A DNA stretch of 64,000 bases from Bruticola sp004554425 (GCA_958366945.1 CATXCY010000011.1:1-64000), one strand, 5' to 3'; positions 50,107 through 59,967 are shown, counted from the stretch's first letter. Translations and numbers: made by a program. The notes: generated by a model from the sequence alone, not told the origin.

Positions 50107-51858
50107 ATGATTGTCAAAAAATCATCATTTTTAGAATATGTTGGTTTAACTATAGTTTTACTATCTTGCTTGGCTTTTGCTTGGCTAGGCATGGGAGCTT
50201 GTGATCGCCATCAGTTCGCTTCTATGAGTTTTGCCGGCTTAAGTTGGACGGCTTGCTTCGGCGGTTTGCAAAGTGAAGCCAATGGCTTCTTATATTATTT
50301 GGCTTTGGGACTAGTCAACGATATTTTAGGTTGGAGCAGAATAACTGCAGCTTCTTTTTCAGCTTTAAGTTTAGCAGGCAGCGCTTGGTTGCTATATTTG
50401 ACTGTACGTCGATTATGTGGAGTTAGAGCAGCTCTTTATAGCGCTTTATTTTTTGTTGGCTTTAATAGCTCCATTTTTTTCGGATCATATATACGCTTTT
50501 ATGCTTTCAATATGTTTTTTGTTTCTTGGGCAGCTTTTTTAGTTGTACTTTGGTTAGAGCAAAGACATATCGAATGTAAAAAACAGCATTCTGGCGAGAG
50601 TAGCGCCGCCAGTTCTCGATTGATATGGTTAAGCTTGCTTTTAGCTTTATCGTTAGCTGGTATTTTAGGCACGATGCTAGTTAGTTCCGTATTCAGCTTG
50701 GTTGTATTTGTGTCTATTTTGGCAGACAATTTGCGTGATAAAAAGCGTTGGCTTTATGTTTGTTGCTGGGCTTTTTTATTATTGATACTTTTTGTATTGT
50801 CCATAGTTGTTAATCCTCAGGCTTACGCTTTACAAGGCAAAAATATGGCGCCTAGTTTGCAATTGCTGGGAGAAGTTTACGCCAAATATTTGGGGCTAGA
50901 AGCTGTAGCTGGTCGCTTGCCTTTAAGTTTGGCTTTTTGGAATACTGCTTTAGATTTGCGTTTTCTTCCAACTTTTATGGGTGTAGGCTTGCTGGTTGTC
51001 GGCTTTATAAAATGTTGGCGAAAAAAATATTTGCTGTTTACAACTTGGAGTTTATTGCCTTTTTTATTGTTGGGTTACTCTTTTATATTCAAGCCTATAA
51101 TTTCTGTTTGGAATTTGAGCTTCGTCATTCCCTCTTTAGCTGCTCTTATGGGAATTGGGTTGGCTCAGTTGAAAATAAAATGGCAATATATTTTCCTAGT
51201 TATTTGGGCTTTTGTAGCTCCAATTACTTTAATAAATTATAGCTGGCCTGCTGATATAGACTATACCAAAGCTTGGAAAATTCGCTCTCAATATAAGCAA
51301 GCTCCCTTACTTTTGGCTGACTTTCAAGTGCTGGAAAGAGCTGAAAGCAGCTTGGAACCGTATTTTTCGCAACCATCTTTTACTTTGGATAATTCACGTC
51401 GCTTGATTATTCCCATAAAACAATATGCTTCAGAAGCCGATTTCTGGTCGGACAAAAATGCTTTCAATGCTCATTTTGGTCGTCCAGTTCACGATGGAAC
51501 AGAGCTTTCCAATGTGCCTTGGCGGTTGCTAGTGGGAGTAACTTACGAAAATTGGCAGCTCTTTCCTTACAAAGTGCAGGGAAGAGATTTACGTCAACTT
51601 TTGGCCAAACCGCCGGAAAATATCAATAATTTAGCTTCTTCTTTATCTTCGCAAGCTAGGCCTTGGTTGCCGAATCGTGGCCTAAGCAATTATGAACGGT
51701 TGCCTAAAGCTCTATTTATTTTATACACTTCACCTTGGTGTGCTTCTGAAGTTGAACCGTTCGAGTTTGAGAAGGTTGCCGATTTTCTGCCGGCTTGGCG
51801 TAAGGTTACCGTTTGGGATTGTGGGGGAGTACAGCTGGCTTTGATAAGTTTTCGTTAG
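50107..51858 (+). CDS. GT39-like membrane glycosyltransferase
   Basis: Integral membrane protein of 583 residues with about ten transmembrane segments in the first 380 residues and a soluble C-terminus (about 395-583). The first loop carries an acidic-aromatic stretch (GACDRHQF) and the membrane region resembles polyprenol-phosphate-dependent GT-C enzymes such as PMT/ArnT. Acceptor and donor are unknown; in context a lipid or surface-glycan modification is likely. Weak ribosome site at the ATG. Confidence 0.65.
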   Translation: MIVKKSSFLEYVGLTIVLLSCLAFAWLGMGACDRHQFASMSFAGLSWTACFGGLQSEANGFLYYLALGLVNDILGWSRITAASFSALSLAGSAWLLYLTVRRLCGVRAALYSALFFVGFNSSIFFGSYIRFYAFNMFFVSWAAFLVVLWLEQRHIECKKQHSGESSAASSRLIWLSLLLALSLAGILGTMLVSSVFSLVVFVSILADNLRDKKRWLYVCCWAFLLLILFVLSIVVNPQAYALQGKNMAPSLQLLGEVYAKYLGLEAVAGRLPLSLAFWNTALDLRFLPTFMGVGLLVVGFIKCWRKKYLLFTTWSLLPFLLLGYSFIFKPIISVWNLSFVIPSLAALMGIGLAQLKIKWQYIFLVIWAFVAPITLINYSWPADIDYTKAWKIRSQYKQAPLLLADFQVLERAESSLEPYFSQPSFTLDNSRRLIIPIKQYASEADFWSDKNAFNAHFGRPVHDGTELSNVPWRLLVGVTYENWQLFPYKVQGRDLRQLLAKPPENINNLASSLSSQARPWLPNRGLSNYERLPKALFILYTSPWCASEVEPFEFEKVADFLPAWRKVTVWDCGGVQLALISFR

Positions 51859-51907
51859 GTAGATTTGGCAGGTTTTGCCCGCTCGAGTGTAAAACTGCAA
51901 CCGCCCC

Positions 51908-51928
51908 GCAGCGGCACAAAACCGCTGC
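51908..51928 (+). promoter_or_regulatory. Leader hairpin before the topoisomerase A gene
   Basis: GCAGCGG / CCGCTGC around a 7-nt loop, ending 11 nt before AGGAG (51940-51944). It could terminate the upstream transcript or influence initiation. Confidence 0.4.
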
Positions 51929-51950
51929 TATAGCCATTTAGGAGTGATTT

Positions 51951-54362
51951 TTGCAATTGAGTTCACGCAGCAGTCAGGAAACATTCTCTTTAGGCAGAGT
52001 TATAGAAGCGCCTTTGCAAGAAATAGTGCGTTCCCGCTTTTTAAATTATGCTCTGTCGGTAATTACCGATCGCGCTCTTCCTGACGTTCGCGACGGACTT
52101 AAGCCTGTGCAGCGTCGCATCCTTTACGCCATGCACCACGATTTACATTTGAGCCCCGACAAGAGCACCTTAAAGTGCGCCAAAGTTGTCGGTCAAGTAT
52201 TGGGTAGCTACCACCCGCATGGCGATTCGGCTGTATATGAAGCTATGGCCCGTATGGCCCAAGATTGGACTTTGCGTTATCCTTTGGTCTTTGGTCAAGG
52301 TAATTTCGGCTCAATCGATGGTGATGGCCCGGCTGCCTATCGTTACACCGAGGCTAAATTGAGTCCGGTCGCCATGGAATTTGTGGAAGAATTAGGCCAA
52401 GATACGGTCGACTTTATTCCCAATTTTGATGAAAGCACTCCTGAGCCTAAAGTCTTGCCTGCTCGTTTGCCGCAAATGTTGGTTAATGGTTGCATGGGTA
52501 TTGCTGTAGGCGTAGCTACAAACATTCCGCCTCACAATTTAGGTGAAGTTTTGCAAGCTTGTCGGGCTTTAATAGACAATCGTCAGCTGAGCGTGGCTCA
52601 ATTACTCACTTATGTTAAAGGGCCCGATTTCCCCACTGGCGGAGAATTACTCAACAGTCGCCAGAGCTTGGAACAAGTGTATGCTTCCGGCCAAGGCGCC
52701 CTTAAAGTGCGTGGTACTTATAAAATCGAAGAAAAAAATAAACGCCAGTTCCATATCATTATCGATTCTATTCCTTATATGGTTAATAAATCGGAACTTG
52801 TTGAAGAAATTGGCAATATAATTATGGCCGGTAAAATTCCGCAATTGCAAGATGTGCGTGATGAATCGACTACTGATATTCGTATAGTTTTGGAATGCCG
52901 CCACGATGCCGATCCTACTGCAGTTATGGCTTATTTATTCAAAAATACCAAGTTGCAGAATCAGTTTAATGTAAATATGACTTGCCTTACTTCACGTGGG
53001 CCTGAGCGTGTCAATTTGCGTACCGCTCTGCTGGAATTTATCGATTTCCGCTTTGAAGTTACGGTACGCCGCCTCAATTACGAAGTGCGTCTCTTAAATG
53101 AGCGCATTCATATTTTGGAAGGCTTCGTCAAAGTATTTGACGCTATTGAAGAAGCTATTGCCATTATTCGTACTTCTTCGGGCCGCTCTTCTGCCAATCA
53201 AGCTTTATGTGAGCGCTTTTTAATCGATGAAGTTCAGGCCGACGCCGTTTTGGATTTGCGCCTTTATCGTTTGAGCAAAGACGATGTACTTTTAATTAGA
53301 GACGAGCTGGCCGAAAAGAGAACCAAACGCGACCATTTAGAGCAACTTTTGGGCGATATGCCAGCTCTGTGGGCTTTGGTTAAAGATGAACTTGGTCAAG
53401 TTCGCCGTCGCTTCTTAGATGAGCGTCGCACTCAAGTTTTGCGCGAAGGCGCCGAAGAGTTAGTTTATAATGCTGATGATTTTATCGTTGACGAAAAAAC
53501 TGACGTGGTCATTACTCGCGATGGTTGGTTGCGCCGTGTCGCTCCAGGCACCGATTCCAGCAAATTGCGCTTGCGTTTGGAAGATTCTATCTGGCAAATT
53601 TTGGAAGGCTCAACCTTAAATTCTTTAATTCTGTTTACCAATTTTGGTATGGCTTATACTATGCCTGTGCATGAATTGCCTAGCGGTACGCGCGGCTTCG
53701 GTGAGCCAGTACAAAAATTCTTTAATTTCAGCGATGGCGAAAAGATTATTTCCGCTTTTCTCTTTGACAGTCGCAATAGTGAAGTATGGTCTTCTGCTAA
53801 CGAAGAGGAGCTTCCCAGCATACATGCTTTAGCTTTAAGTACCGATGGCAAGGGAGTGCGTTTTTCCTTTGCTTCTTTTGTGGAGCCTTCCAAAAAGAAT
53901 GGCCGCCGTTATATGCGTCTGGGCGAAGGAGCTCAGTCTTTTGTTGTTGAGGCTGTGCGTGGTCGTGAACATTTAATCGTCTTAACTGTACAAAATCGCG
54001 CTTTAATTTGTCCTATAGAAGAAATTAGCTTCAACTCTGGCTGTGCCCGCGGCGTTCAAGTTATCAAACTTGAAGAAGAAGATAAGCTTTGGGAAAGCAT
54101 GGTAGTTAATGGAGCCGATCAAGGACTTATGCTCAGCCGCGTAGGTACGGGAACGCCAGTTGAAGTGTCATTGCGCAAACAGAAAGCCTGCGCCAGAGGT
54201 GGCAAAGGAACTCTTTTAATTAAACGCGGAAAGTTGCAATTGCAGCAAAAATTCTACAGTAATACTACTAAGGACGAGCTTGAATCGGAGCATGATTCTG
54301 CCGAATTGACGGAAGAAGCTGAAATGGAAGCGGATATTTTCGATCCTGATTTGGGACTTTAA
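51951..54362 (+). CDS. Type IIA topoisomerase subunit A (GyrA/ParC family)
   Basis: DNA-cleaving subunit. RALPDVRDGLKPVQRRILYAM and GSYHPHGDSAVYEAMARMAQ are hallmark motifs; the catalytic tyrosine is Tyr132 in YRYTEAKL. The C-terminal DNA-wrapping domain contains KACARGGKG, partly matching the GyrA box QRRGGKG, so gyrase or topo IV remains undecided. TTG start with AGGAG (51940-51944); 803 residues. The B subunit follows 111 bp downstream, the reverse of the common B-then-A order. Confidence 0.92.
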   Translation: MQLSSRSSQETFSLGRVIEAPLQEIVRSRFLNYALSVITDRALPDVRDGLKPVQRRILYAMHHDLHLSPDKSTLKCAKVVGQVLGSYHPHGDSAVYEAMARMAQDWTLRYPLVFGQGNFGSIDGDGPAAYRYTEAKLSPVAMEFVEELGQDTVDFIPNFDESTPEPKVLPARLPQMLVNGCMGIAVGVATNIPPHNLGEVLQACRALIDNRQLSVAQLLTYVKGPDFPTGGELLNSRQSLEQVYASGQGALKVRGTYKIEEKNKRQFHIIIDSIPYMVNKSELVEEIGNIIMAGKIPQLQDVRDESTTDIRIVLECRHDADPTAVMAYLFKNTKLQNQFNVNMTCLTSRGPERVNLRTALLEFIDFRFEVTVRRLNYEVRLLNERIHILEGFVKVFDAIEEAIAIIRTSSGRSSANQALCERFLIDEVQADAVLDLRLYRLSKDDVLLIRDELAEKRTKRDHLEQLLGDMPALWALVKDELGQVRRRFLDERRTQVLREGAEELVYNADDFIVDEKTDVVITRDGWLRRVAPGTDSSKLRLRLEDSIWQILEGSTLNSLILFTNFGMAYTMPVHELPSGTRGFGEPVQKFFNFSDGEKIISAFLFDSRNSEVWSSANEEELPSIHALALSTDGKGVRFSFASFVEPSKKNGRRYMRLGEGAQSFVVEAVRGREHLIVLTVQNRALICPIEEISFNSGCARGVQVIKLEEEDKLWESMVVNGADQGLMLSRVGTGTPVEVSLRKQKACARGGKGTLLIKRGKLQLQQKFYSNTTKDELESEHDSAELTEEAEMEADIFDPDLGL

Positions 54363-54473
54363 GCAAAATGGGATTGTGGCGCCGCAATGGGGAAAATTAG
54401 TGAAGAGAGCGGCGCTTATTAGTAAGAAAATAATCAAGTGGGCTTGGGAAGAACAGTTGGGAGCGAGGTAAAA

Positions 54474-56375
54474 ATGGAATCTTATACTGCGCAAGATATT
54501 CAAGTTTTAACCGGTTTGGAGCCGGTGCGCAAAAGGCCTGGCTTATATATAGGCAGCGTAGACAGTGCCGGTTTGCACCATTTAATTTGGGAAATTTTAG
54601 ATAACTCCATAGACGAAGTTATGAATGGCTATGCTACTTGGGTAGAGCTGGAGTTGGATCGTGACGGTCGGGCTATAAGAGTAACTGATAATGGACGCGG
54701 TATTCCAGTTGATGTGCACCAAGAATACGGCAAATCGGCTTTAGAGCTGATTATGACTACTTTGCACGCTGGCGGTAAATTTGCTCATGCCAACTATACT
54801 TATTCTGGCGGTTTACATGGCGTAGGCGCTTCTGTAGTAAATGCTCTTTCTGAGCGTTTGGAAGTAACCGTTAAACGCGACGGAGGTGAATGGTTCCAAT
54901 CTTATAATTTTGGTGTACCTACGGCTCCTGTAGCTCAAGTAGCTGACAACGTGCGCGGTAGCGGCACTTCTATATGGTTTAGGCCTGACGAAGAAATTTT
55001 TGAAGAGACGATTTTTGATCCGCAAATTATTTTAGATACTTTGGAAGCCAGAGCTTGGTTGCACAAAGTTAAGATTATATTTAAAGATCGCGTCAATGGT
55101 GTAACCCATAAATTAGATCATTGTGACAGCGGTTTAGACGGTTATTTAGCTCAGTTGGTAGGCGAAGAGCCTAGAGCTACTGCTTGGGAAGAAAATATCT
55201 TCTCTTATCAACGCGAAGAAGATATTCGCATGGAAGCGGCTGTACTTTGGAGCCAAAATGGTGGCGAGCATGTGCGCAGTTTTGTCAATGGTATCAATAC
55301 TCCTCAGGGTGGTACTCACGATCTTGGATTAAAAGCCGGCTTAGTTAAAGCTGTGCGCAACTATATGGAGATTCACAATCTTCAGCCTAAGGGTGTAAAA
55401 CTTAATGCTGACGATATTCGTGACGGTTTGCGGGCTATTATAGCCGTTTATATTGCTGATCCTCAGTTTAAAGGTCAAACTAAAGAGCGCTTAAATAATA
55501 CAGAAGTAAATGGACAAGTAGCTTCGGCTATAGCTCCGGCTTTTGAGCGCTATTTAAACGAAAATCCTTCCGTTGCTGCCGGATTGGTGGAGCGCATTGT
55601 GCTTGGCGCTAAAGAGAGAGCGGCCGCTGCTCAAGCTACCGAAACCGTTTCGCGCAAATCAGTAACGCGTAAGCTCAACTTGCCCGGAAAATTGGCCGAC
55701 TGTTCTTCCAGTCGCACCGAAGATTGCGAGCTCTTTATCGTAGAAGGCGACTCGGCCGGCGGCTCAGCTAAGCAAGGGCGCGATCGTCGCTTCCAAGCCA
55801 TTTTGCCTCTGCGTGGTAAAATTCTCAACATTGAACACGCTGGCGCCGGTAAAATAGGCCAAAATAAAGAGATTGCCAACTTAATTAGCGCTATAGGTTG
55901 TGGTGTAGGCAGCCAATTTTCTGCTTCTAAGTTGCGCTATGGTCGTATTGTCGTTTTGACCGATGCCGACTCAGATGGCCACCATATAGCTTGTCTTTTA
56001 GTCACTTTCTTCTATCGCTTTATGCCCGAACTTATTAGAAGAGGCCATATTTACTTGGGCCGTCCTCCTTTATATCGTGTCCAAAAGGGCAAGACTATCA
56101 ATTGGGCCTGGACTGAAGAAGAGCGCGAAAGTTTAAGTAAAAGCGGCCGCAAAGGCACAGCGCAAATTACGCGCTTCAAAGGTTTAGGCGAAATGAGCCC
56201 TGAGCAATTGAAGGCTACTACGCTCGATCCGGCTACTCGCACTATCTTCCGCGTTATGGTAGATGATGAAAAGGGCGCTTCGGAAACGATTTCCGAATGC
56301 TTCGGCCGCGATGTCGCTCCGCGCTATAAGCTCATTATGGAACACGCTAGCGAAGCTGAAGAAATAGACGTATAA
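54474..56375 (+). CDS. Type IIA topoisomerase subunit B (GyrB/ParE family)
   Basis: ATPase subunit, 633 residues from ATG 54474 (AGCGAGGT upstream); an in-frame extension of 12 residues is unlikely. GHKL ATPase motifs: EILDNSIDEVMNG, TDNGRGIPVDVH, GGLHGVGASVVNA. TOPRIM: VEGDSAGGSA and DADSDGHHI. QITRFKGLGEMSPEQL is the family C-terminal motif. Length is closer to ParE or short GyrB (about 630-650) than to long E. coli GyrB. The last codons lie inside the first 55-bp repeat. Confidence 0.94.
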   Translation: MESYTAQDIQVLTGLEPVRKRPGLYIGSVDSAGLHHLIWEILDNSIDEVMNGYATWVELELDRDGRAIRVTDNGRGIPVDVHQEYGKSALELIMTTLHAGGKFAHANYTYSGGLHGVGASVVNALSERLEVTVKRDGGEWFQSYNFGVPTAPVAQVADNVRGSGTSIWFRPDEEIFEETIFDPQIILDTLEARAWLHKVKIIFKDRVNGVTHKLDHCDSGLDGYLAQLVGEEPRATAWEENIFSYQREEDIRMEAAVLWSQNGGEHVRSFVNGINTPQGGTHDLGLKAGLVKAVRNYMEIHNLQPKGVKLNADDIRDGLRAIIAVYIADPQFKGQTKERLNNTEVNGQVASAIAPAFERYLNENPSVAAGLVERIVLGAKERAAAAQATETVSRKSVTRKLNLPGKLADCSSSRTEDCELFIVEGDSAGGSAKQGRDRRFQAILPLRGKILNIEHAGAGKIGQNKEIANLISAIGCGVGSQFSASKLRYGRIVVLTDADSDGHHIACLLVTFFYRFMPELIRRGHIYLGRPPLYRVQKGKTINWAWTEEERESLSKSGRKGTAQITRFKGLGEMSPEQLKATTLDPATRTIFRVMVDDEKGASETISECFGRDVAPRYKLIMEHASEAEEIDV

Positions 56376-56416
56376 CACAAAAGCCGAGCCTAGTTTGTGA
56401 AGGCTCGGCTTTTTTT
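56362..56416. repeat. 55-bp direct repeat, left copy
   Basis: Exact match to 57111-57165. It includes the last codons and stop of the topoisomerase B gene plus its terminator, and brackets the toxin-antitoxin pair. Confidence 0.95.
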
Positions 56417-56417
56417 T
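56379..56417 (+). terminator. Terminator of the topoisomerase operon
   Basis: AAAAGCCGAGCC / GGCTCGGCTTTT with an 11-nt loop and a run of eight T. The second copy at 57128-57165 serves the toxin gene and, in reverse, the LpxB-like gene. Confidence 0.92.
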
Positions 56418-56492
56418 ATTTATCCAACTAGGTTGAATTTATCCTATTATGTATAGTATATTGCAATTACAGGGGAAATGGAGGAAAAATCT

Positions 56493-56735
56493 ATGAACGT
56501 AAGCACTGATTCTCTCGTTTCAATAACTGAAGCTAATCAAAATTTTTCTCGTGTAGCTCGTTTAGTTGATGAAAGAGGCGCAGTTATTGTTTTGAAAAAT
56601 AATGTTCCGCGCTATCTTATTGTAGAATTTAACTCTGCTGAGAAGACCCAAATTGCTGAGGATGAAAGCGTTGCTGCCATTTCTAGAAGATTGATTGAAA
56701 AAAATCGCCAAGCGTATGAAGTGTTGGCTAAATGA
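56493..56735 (+). CDS. Phd/YefM-family antitoxin
   Basis: 80 residues from ATG 56493 with GGAGGA 8 nt upstream. VSITEANQNFSRVARLVDERG is the Phd N-terminal DNA-binding and dimer region; the C-terminal EKNRQAYEVLAK end would bind and block the toxin. Likely autoregulates the operon; the AT-rich upstream region (56418-56470) has short symmetric elements but no operator I can fix. Overlaps the toxin start by 4 bp. Confidence 0.88.
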   Translation: MNVSTDSLVSITEANQNFSRVARLVDERGAVIVLKNNVPRYLIVEFNSAEKTQIAEDESVAAISRRLIEKNRQAYEVLAK

Positions 56736-57112
56736 TAGTTCTTTCAAAATCTCAAGTTAAATTCTTGCACTCAGAGCTTATCAATGAGACCGGTGGAAGT
56801 TTAGGAGTACGTGACGAGAACTTGCTAGACTCAGCGTTGAGTAGTCCTTTTCAGGGCTTTGCTGGTGAGGAATTTTTTCCGACTATGCAGCAAAAAGCTG
56901 CTCGTCTTTGTTTCGGTTTAGTTAAAAATCATGCTTTTATAGATGGTAATAAACGCATAGGTGCACATTGTATGCTAGTATTTTTAGCACTAAATGGCAT
57001 AGACTTAGATTATACCCAACAAGAATTATCTAACATAATTTTAGATGTGGCTGCTGGAAAAATAGATTGCGAAGATCTGGTAAATTGGATTGTTATCCAT
57101 CAGATTAAGTAA
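56732..57112 (+). CDS. Doc-family toxin (Fic fold)
   Basis: 126 residues. Fic motif HAFIDGNKRIG (about 70-80) matches HxFx(D/N)GNKR of Doc, which phosphorylates EF-Tu and stops translation. Start overlaps the antitoxin stop (ATGA). Its stop codon TAA (57110-57112) abuts and slightly overlaps the right copy of the 55-bp repeat. Complete by length and motifs, so probably active. Confidence 0.9.
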   Translation: MIVLSKSQVKFLHSELINETGGSLGVRDENLLDSALSSPFQGFAGEEFFPTMQQKAARLCFGLVKNHAFIDGNKRIGAHCMLVFLALNGIDLDYTQQELSNIILDVAAGKIDCEDLVNWIVIHQIK

Positions 57113-57165
57113 ATAGACGTATAACACAAAAGCCGAGCCTAGTTTGTGAAGGCTCGGCTTTTTTT
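57111..57165. repeat. 55-bp direct repeat, right copy (with terminator)
   Basis: Exact duplicate of 56362-56416, including topoisomerase B terminal codons that are no longer in a gene, and the terminator stem. Immediately followed by the stop codon of the minus-strand LpxB-like gene. Confidence 0.95.
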
Positions 57166-57166
57166 G

Positions 57167-58381
57167 TTAGTTGCGCCAAGTTCGCTCTATTGTATCTAGC
57201 AAGCGGTCGGAAGCGCCCGCGTATGGCGAATATAAGCGACTGAATTCATACTTCTGACGCAGCAATTGTTCAGGATCATTTAACAATCCCAAAGCAGCAT
57301 TGGCTATATAAGTAGGTGTAACTACATCGATAATTTCTGGTACTATCGGGCGATTAGCCAAAATGTTAGGCTGAGCCATATAGGAGACTTTATCGCGCAT
57401 TCTCATAAGCAATTTGCCTTTAAGTACGCGACCGCCAGGAAGCCAGTCCAATAAACCAATTAAACCTATATAAGGCAACTGGTCTGGACGATTGATCGGC
57501 AAAATCATCAATTCTGGTACGCCTAAGCTGGCCGCTTCGGCTGTTTTGGTGCCAGGAATAGTAATACACAACTGAGAGGCACTCAACTGTGGCAATTGGT
57601 TTTGGCGCACAATGTCTATGCTTATGCCTTCAGCTTGTAAAGTTTCACCGACAATTTTTCCTTTAATACCACCTACAGCTGGATGTGGATCTGCTTGTAA
57701 AGCTTTAACCAATTTGGCTGGAGGAATAAAAGGAGAAATAAGCATTTGAAAGCGCAAATTGGGCTTTTGCTCTTGCATAAGCTTAGCCGTTTGCAAGAAA
57801 AACGGACTCAAATTGGTTACTTCTGTAACACGGCTGCCTGGTAAGAAAGAAATTAAGTTAGAATCAGCTTGCGGTAATTGACCATATTTAGCCAGGTAAT
57901 TTTGCATAATCCAGCGCACGTCGTCAACCACTAGATCGCCAACTATAATAGCCTTTTCCAAAGGCAACTTGTGGCGCTTCATCCACTCAAAGTGCTTTTC
58001 GTCTTTAATAAAATAGCCTTTGAAAGCCGAATCCCACCACCAGCGTCCCCATAAATAAGACCAAGCCGGAATACGCCAACGCCACACTAAAGCTGCGCTA
58101 TACATAAGATCGCCGCCCAGGTGGAGCAATACGCTGCTTTTGTAATCTTTTAAGCCGCTAAAAAGCATACGGAAATAACGGCTGGCTGGAATTACTTCAT
58201 CGACATGGAGTAAATCTGTAGCCACCTTACTTTCCGAGCCGGTAGCAAAAGGACAAGGTAAAAGGATTACGCTAATTTTGCACTCTGGCCAGCGACGGCG
58301 CACCGCCGCAGCCACAGGGCTAAGCCAGCCGGCAATTTCTCCCGGACTGTTAGCAGTTATGTAAATCTTTCGAGGGTACAT
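57167..58381 (-). CDS. LpxB-like lipid-A-disaccharide synthase family protein
   Basis: GT19-family GT-B protein, 404 residues. The N-terminal glycine motif reads ANSPGEIAGWLSPVA instead of the AGEASGD of E. coli LpxB; SFLPGSRVTEV (about 165-175) and the sugar-nucleotide site LCITIPGTKTAEAASLGVPELMI (about 279-301) match. Likely lipid A or a related lipid glycan step, but the altered N-terminal motif leaves the substrate open. 12 bp downstream of the HldE gene. Confidence 0.78.
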   Translation of the reverse strand: MYPRKIYITANSPGEIAGWLSPVAAAVRRRWPECKISVILLPCPFATGSESKVATDLLHVDEVIPASRYFRMLFSGLKDYKSSVLLHLGGDLMYSAALVWRWRIPAWSYLWGRWWWDSAFKGYFIKDEKHFEWMKRHKLPLEKAIIVGDLVVDDVRWIMQNYLAKYGQLPQADSNLISFLPGSRVTEVTNLSPFFLQTAKLMQEQKPNLRFQMLISPFIPPAKLVKALQADPHPAVGGIKGKIVGETLQAEGISIDIVRQNQLPQLSASQLCITIPGTKTAEAASLGVPELMILPINRPDQLPYIGLIGLLDWLPGGRVLKGKLLMRMRDKVSYMAQPNILANRPIVPEIIDVVTPTYIANAALGLLNDPEQLLRQKYEFSRLYSPYAGASDRLLDTIERTWRN

Positions 58382-58393
58382 ATTTTTTGCTAT

Positions 58394-59905
58394 TTAGTTT
58401 TTGAGATCGTCGTTACGCGTCAAAGTAATAAGCTTAGTGGTAGAGCGACCGGGAATAAGCTTAGCTAAAACGATTTTGCCACCGAAACTCTTTATAATGG
58501 GAGCTTCGGGCAAATCGTCTTCTTTATAATCGCCGCCTTTAACGTGAACGTCTGGACGCAGTTTTTCAATTAAAGCCAGAGGAGTTTCCTCTTCGAAAAT
58601 AACCACAATATCAACACATTCCAAGGCGGCTAGCATTACAGCTCTTTCGTCCTGGCAATTGATGGGACGGCTGGGCCCTTTGAGAGCTTTAACTGAGCTG
58701 TCGGAATTGAGACCTACTACCAAAAGATCGCCCTCTTGCTTGGCAGCTAGTAAAGTATTGAGGTGACCTACGTGCAAAATATCAAAGCATCCATTGGTAA
58801 AGACCACGGTTGGCGGATTCTGGCTGTGGCGCAAACGTTCTAGACGCTCGGAGGCTTCTTCGGCAGAGAGAATCTTGCGTTGTGGATTCAATTCTGGATG
58901 CTGAGAGCCGCTTTGCAGTGATTCTAATAATTCCTCGGTGCTAACGGTGGCAGTGCCAACTTTGCGCACCACTACAGCGGCAGCATGAGAAGCCAGGCTC
59001 ATGGCCTCAGGAATTGGCACGGAAGCAGAAGCGCATAAAGCCATGACGGAAAGAACGGTGTCGCCAGCCCCACTGACATCATAAACCTGTGAAGCCAAAG
59101 CTGGAACTTTTACTGTAGGCACATCTTTGCGGAAGAGGGCCATACCGCGTTCGCCTAAAGTAATTAGCACGGAGCTTAAATTAAGTTCGGCCAGAAGAGT
59201 ACGTCCGGCTTGCTCTAAGCCTTTGTTATTGAAAGTGTCGTAACCGGAAGCGGCTTTAGCTTCTTTAGCATTTAAAGTAATAAGTTCGCAACCCAAGAAG
59301 CGCTTAAGATCGACAGGCTTGGGCCCAGCAATAACGGGAACGCCTTGGAAAATTTTAATTAAATCCTGAATATGACTTCCCCAAAGTAAACCTTTATCAT
59401 AATCGGAAATAACTACGGCGTCGTAGTCCTGGCGGTGATTGTTGGCCCAAGCCAATAACTTTTTCCAAACATGGTCTTTTACTGCACATCGAGTTTCTAA
59501 GTCGGCGCGTACTACTTGTTGGCTATTGGCAATAATGCGCGTTTTCATAATGGTAGGGTAGTCTTCACTGACCACTAAACCGCTAATGCCTATATCTTGT
59601 CGCTCCAACATGACGCGCAAACGTCGGCCAATATCGTCGGCTCCTACTACGCCCAGTAAATCTACTTTGGCCCCTAAAGTTTTTAAGTTGGCTACTACAT
59701 TAGCCGCGCCGCCTGGTGTGTAAGAATGATGAGCTATATCTACTACCGGCACAGGTGCTTCAGGACTAATGCGTGAGACTGTCCCCCAAACCCAATAATC
59801 AAGCATCAAATCGCCGACTACCAATAGGCGAGCTCCAGCGAAGGAACGGCAAATTTCTGTAGCTTTTTCGTATTCTATCAAGTTCATTTTTTTTACAGCC
59901 TCCAT
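58394..59905 (-). CDS. hldE: Bifunctional heptose kinase/adenylyltransferase
   Basis: Makes ADP-heptose for LPS core. N-terminal PfkB-type kinase (about 15-330): GGAANVVANLKTLG and the DVSGAGDTVLSVMAL active-site motif. C-terminal cytidylyltransferase-fold domain (about 355-495): VVFTNGCFDILHVGHLN with the HxGH motif, and LRPDVHVKGGDY. 503 residues as expected for fused RfaE/HldE. Start ATG 59905 or ATG 59887 (MNLIEY). With the GT9 genes it completes a heptose-transfer pathway. Confidence 0.94.
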   Translation of the reverse strand: MEAVKKMNLIEYEKATEICRSFAGARLLVVGDLMLDYWVWGTVSRISPEAPVPVVDIAHHSYTPGGAANVVANLKTLGAKVDLLGVVGADDIGRRLRVMLERQDIGISGLVVSEDYPTIMKTRIIANSQQVVRADLETRCAVKDHVWKKLLAWANNHRQDYDAVVISDYDKGLLWGSHIQDLIKIFQGVPVIAGPKPVDLKRFLGCELITLNAKEAKAASGYDTFNNKGLEQAGRTLLAELNLSSVLITLGERGMALFRKDVPTVKVPALASQVYDVSGAGDTVLSVMALCASASVPIPEAMSLASHAAAVVVRKVGTATVSTEELLESLQSGSQHPELNPQRKILSAEEASERLERLRHSQNPPTVVFTNGCFDILHVGHLNTLLAAKQEGDLLVVGLNSDSSVKALKGPSRPINCQDERAVMLAALECVDIVVIFEEETPLALIEKLRPDVHVKGGDYKEDDLPEAPIIKSFGGKIVLAKLIPGRSTTKLITLTRNDDLKN

Positions 59906-59967
59906 AAAAACACGGAGTTATTTTACTATTCCGGAAAAAGTCTTGCTTTTTTCAACTGCCACAGAGT

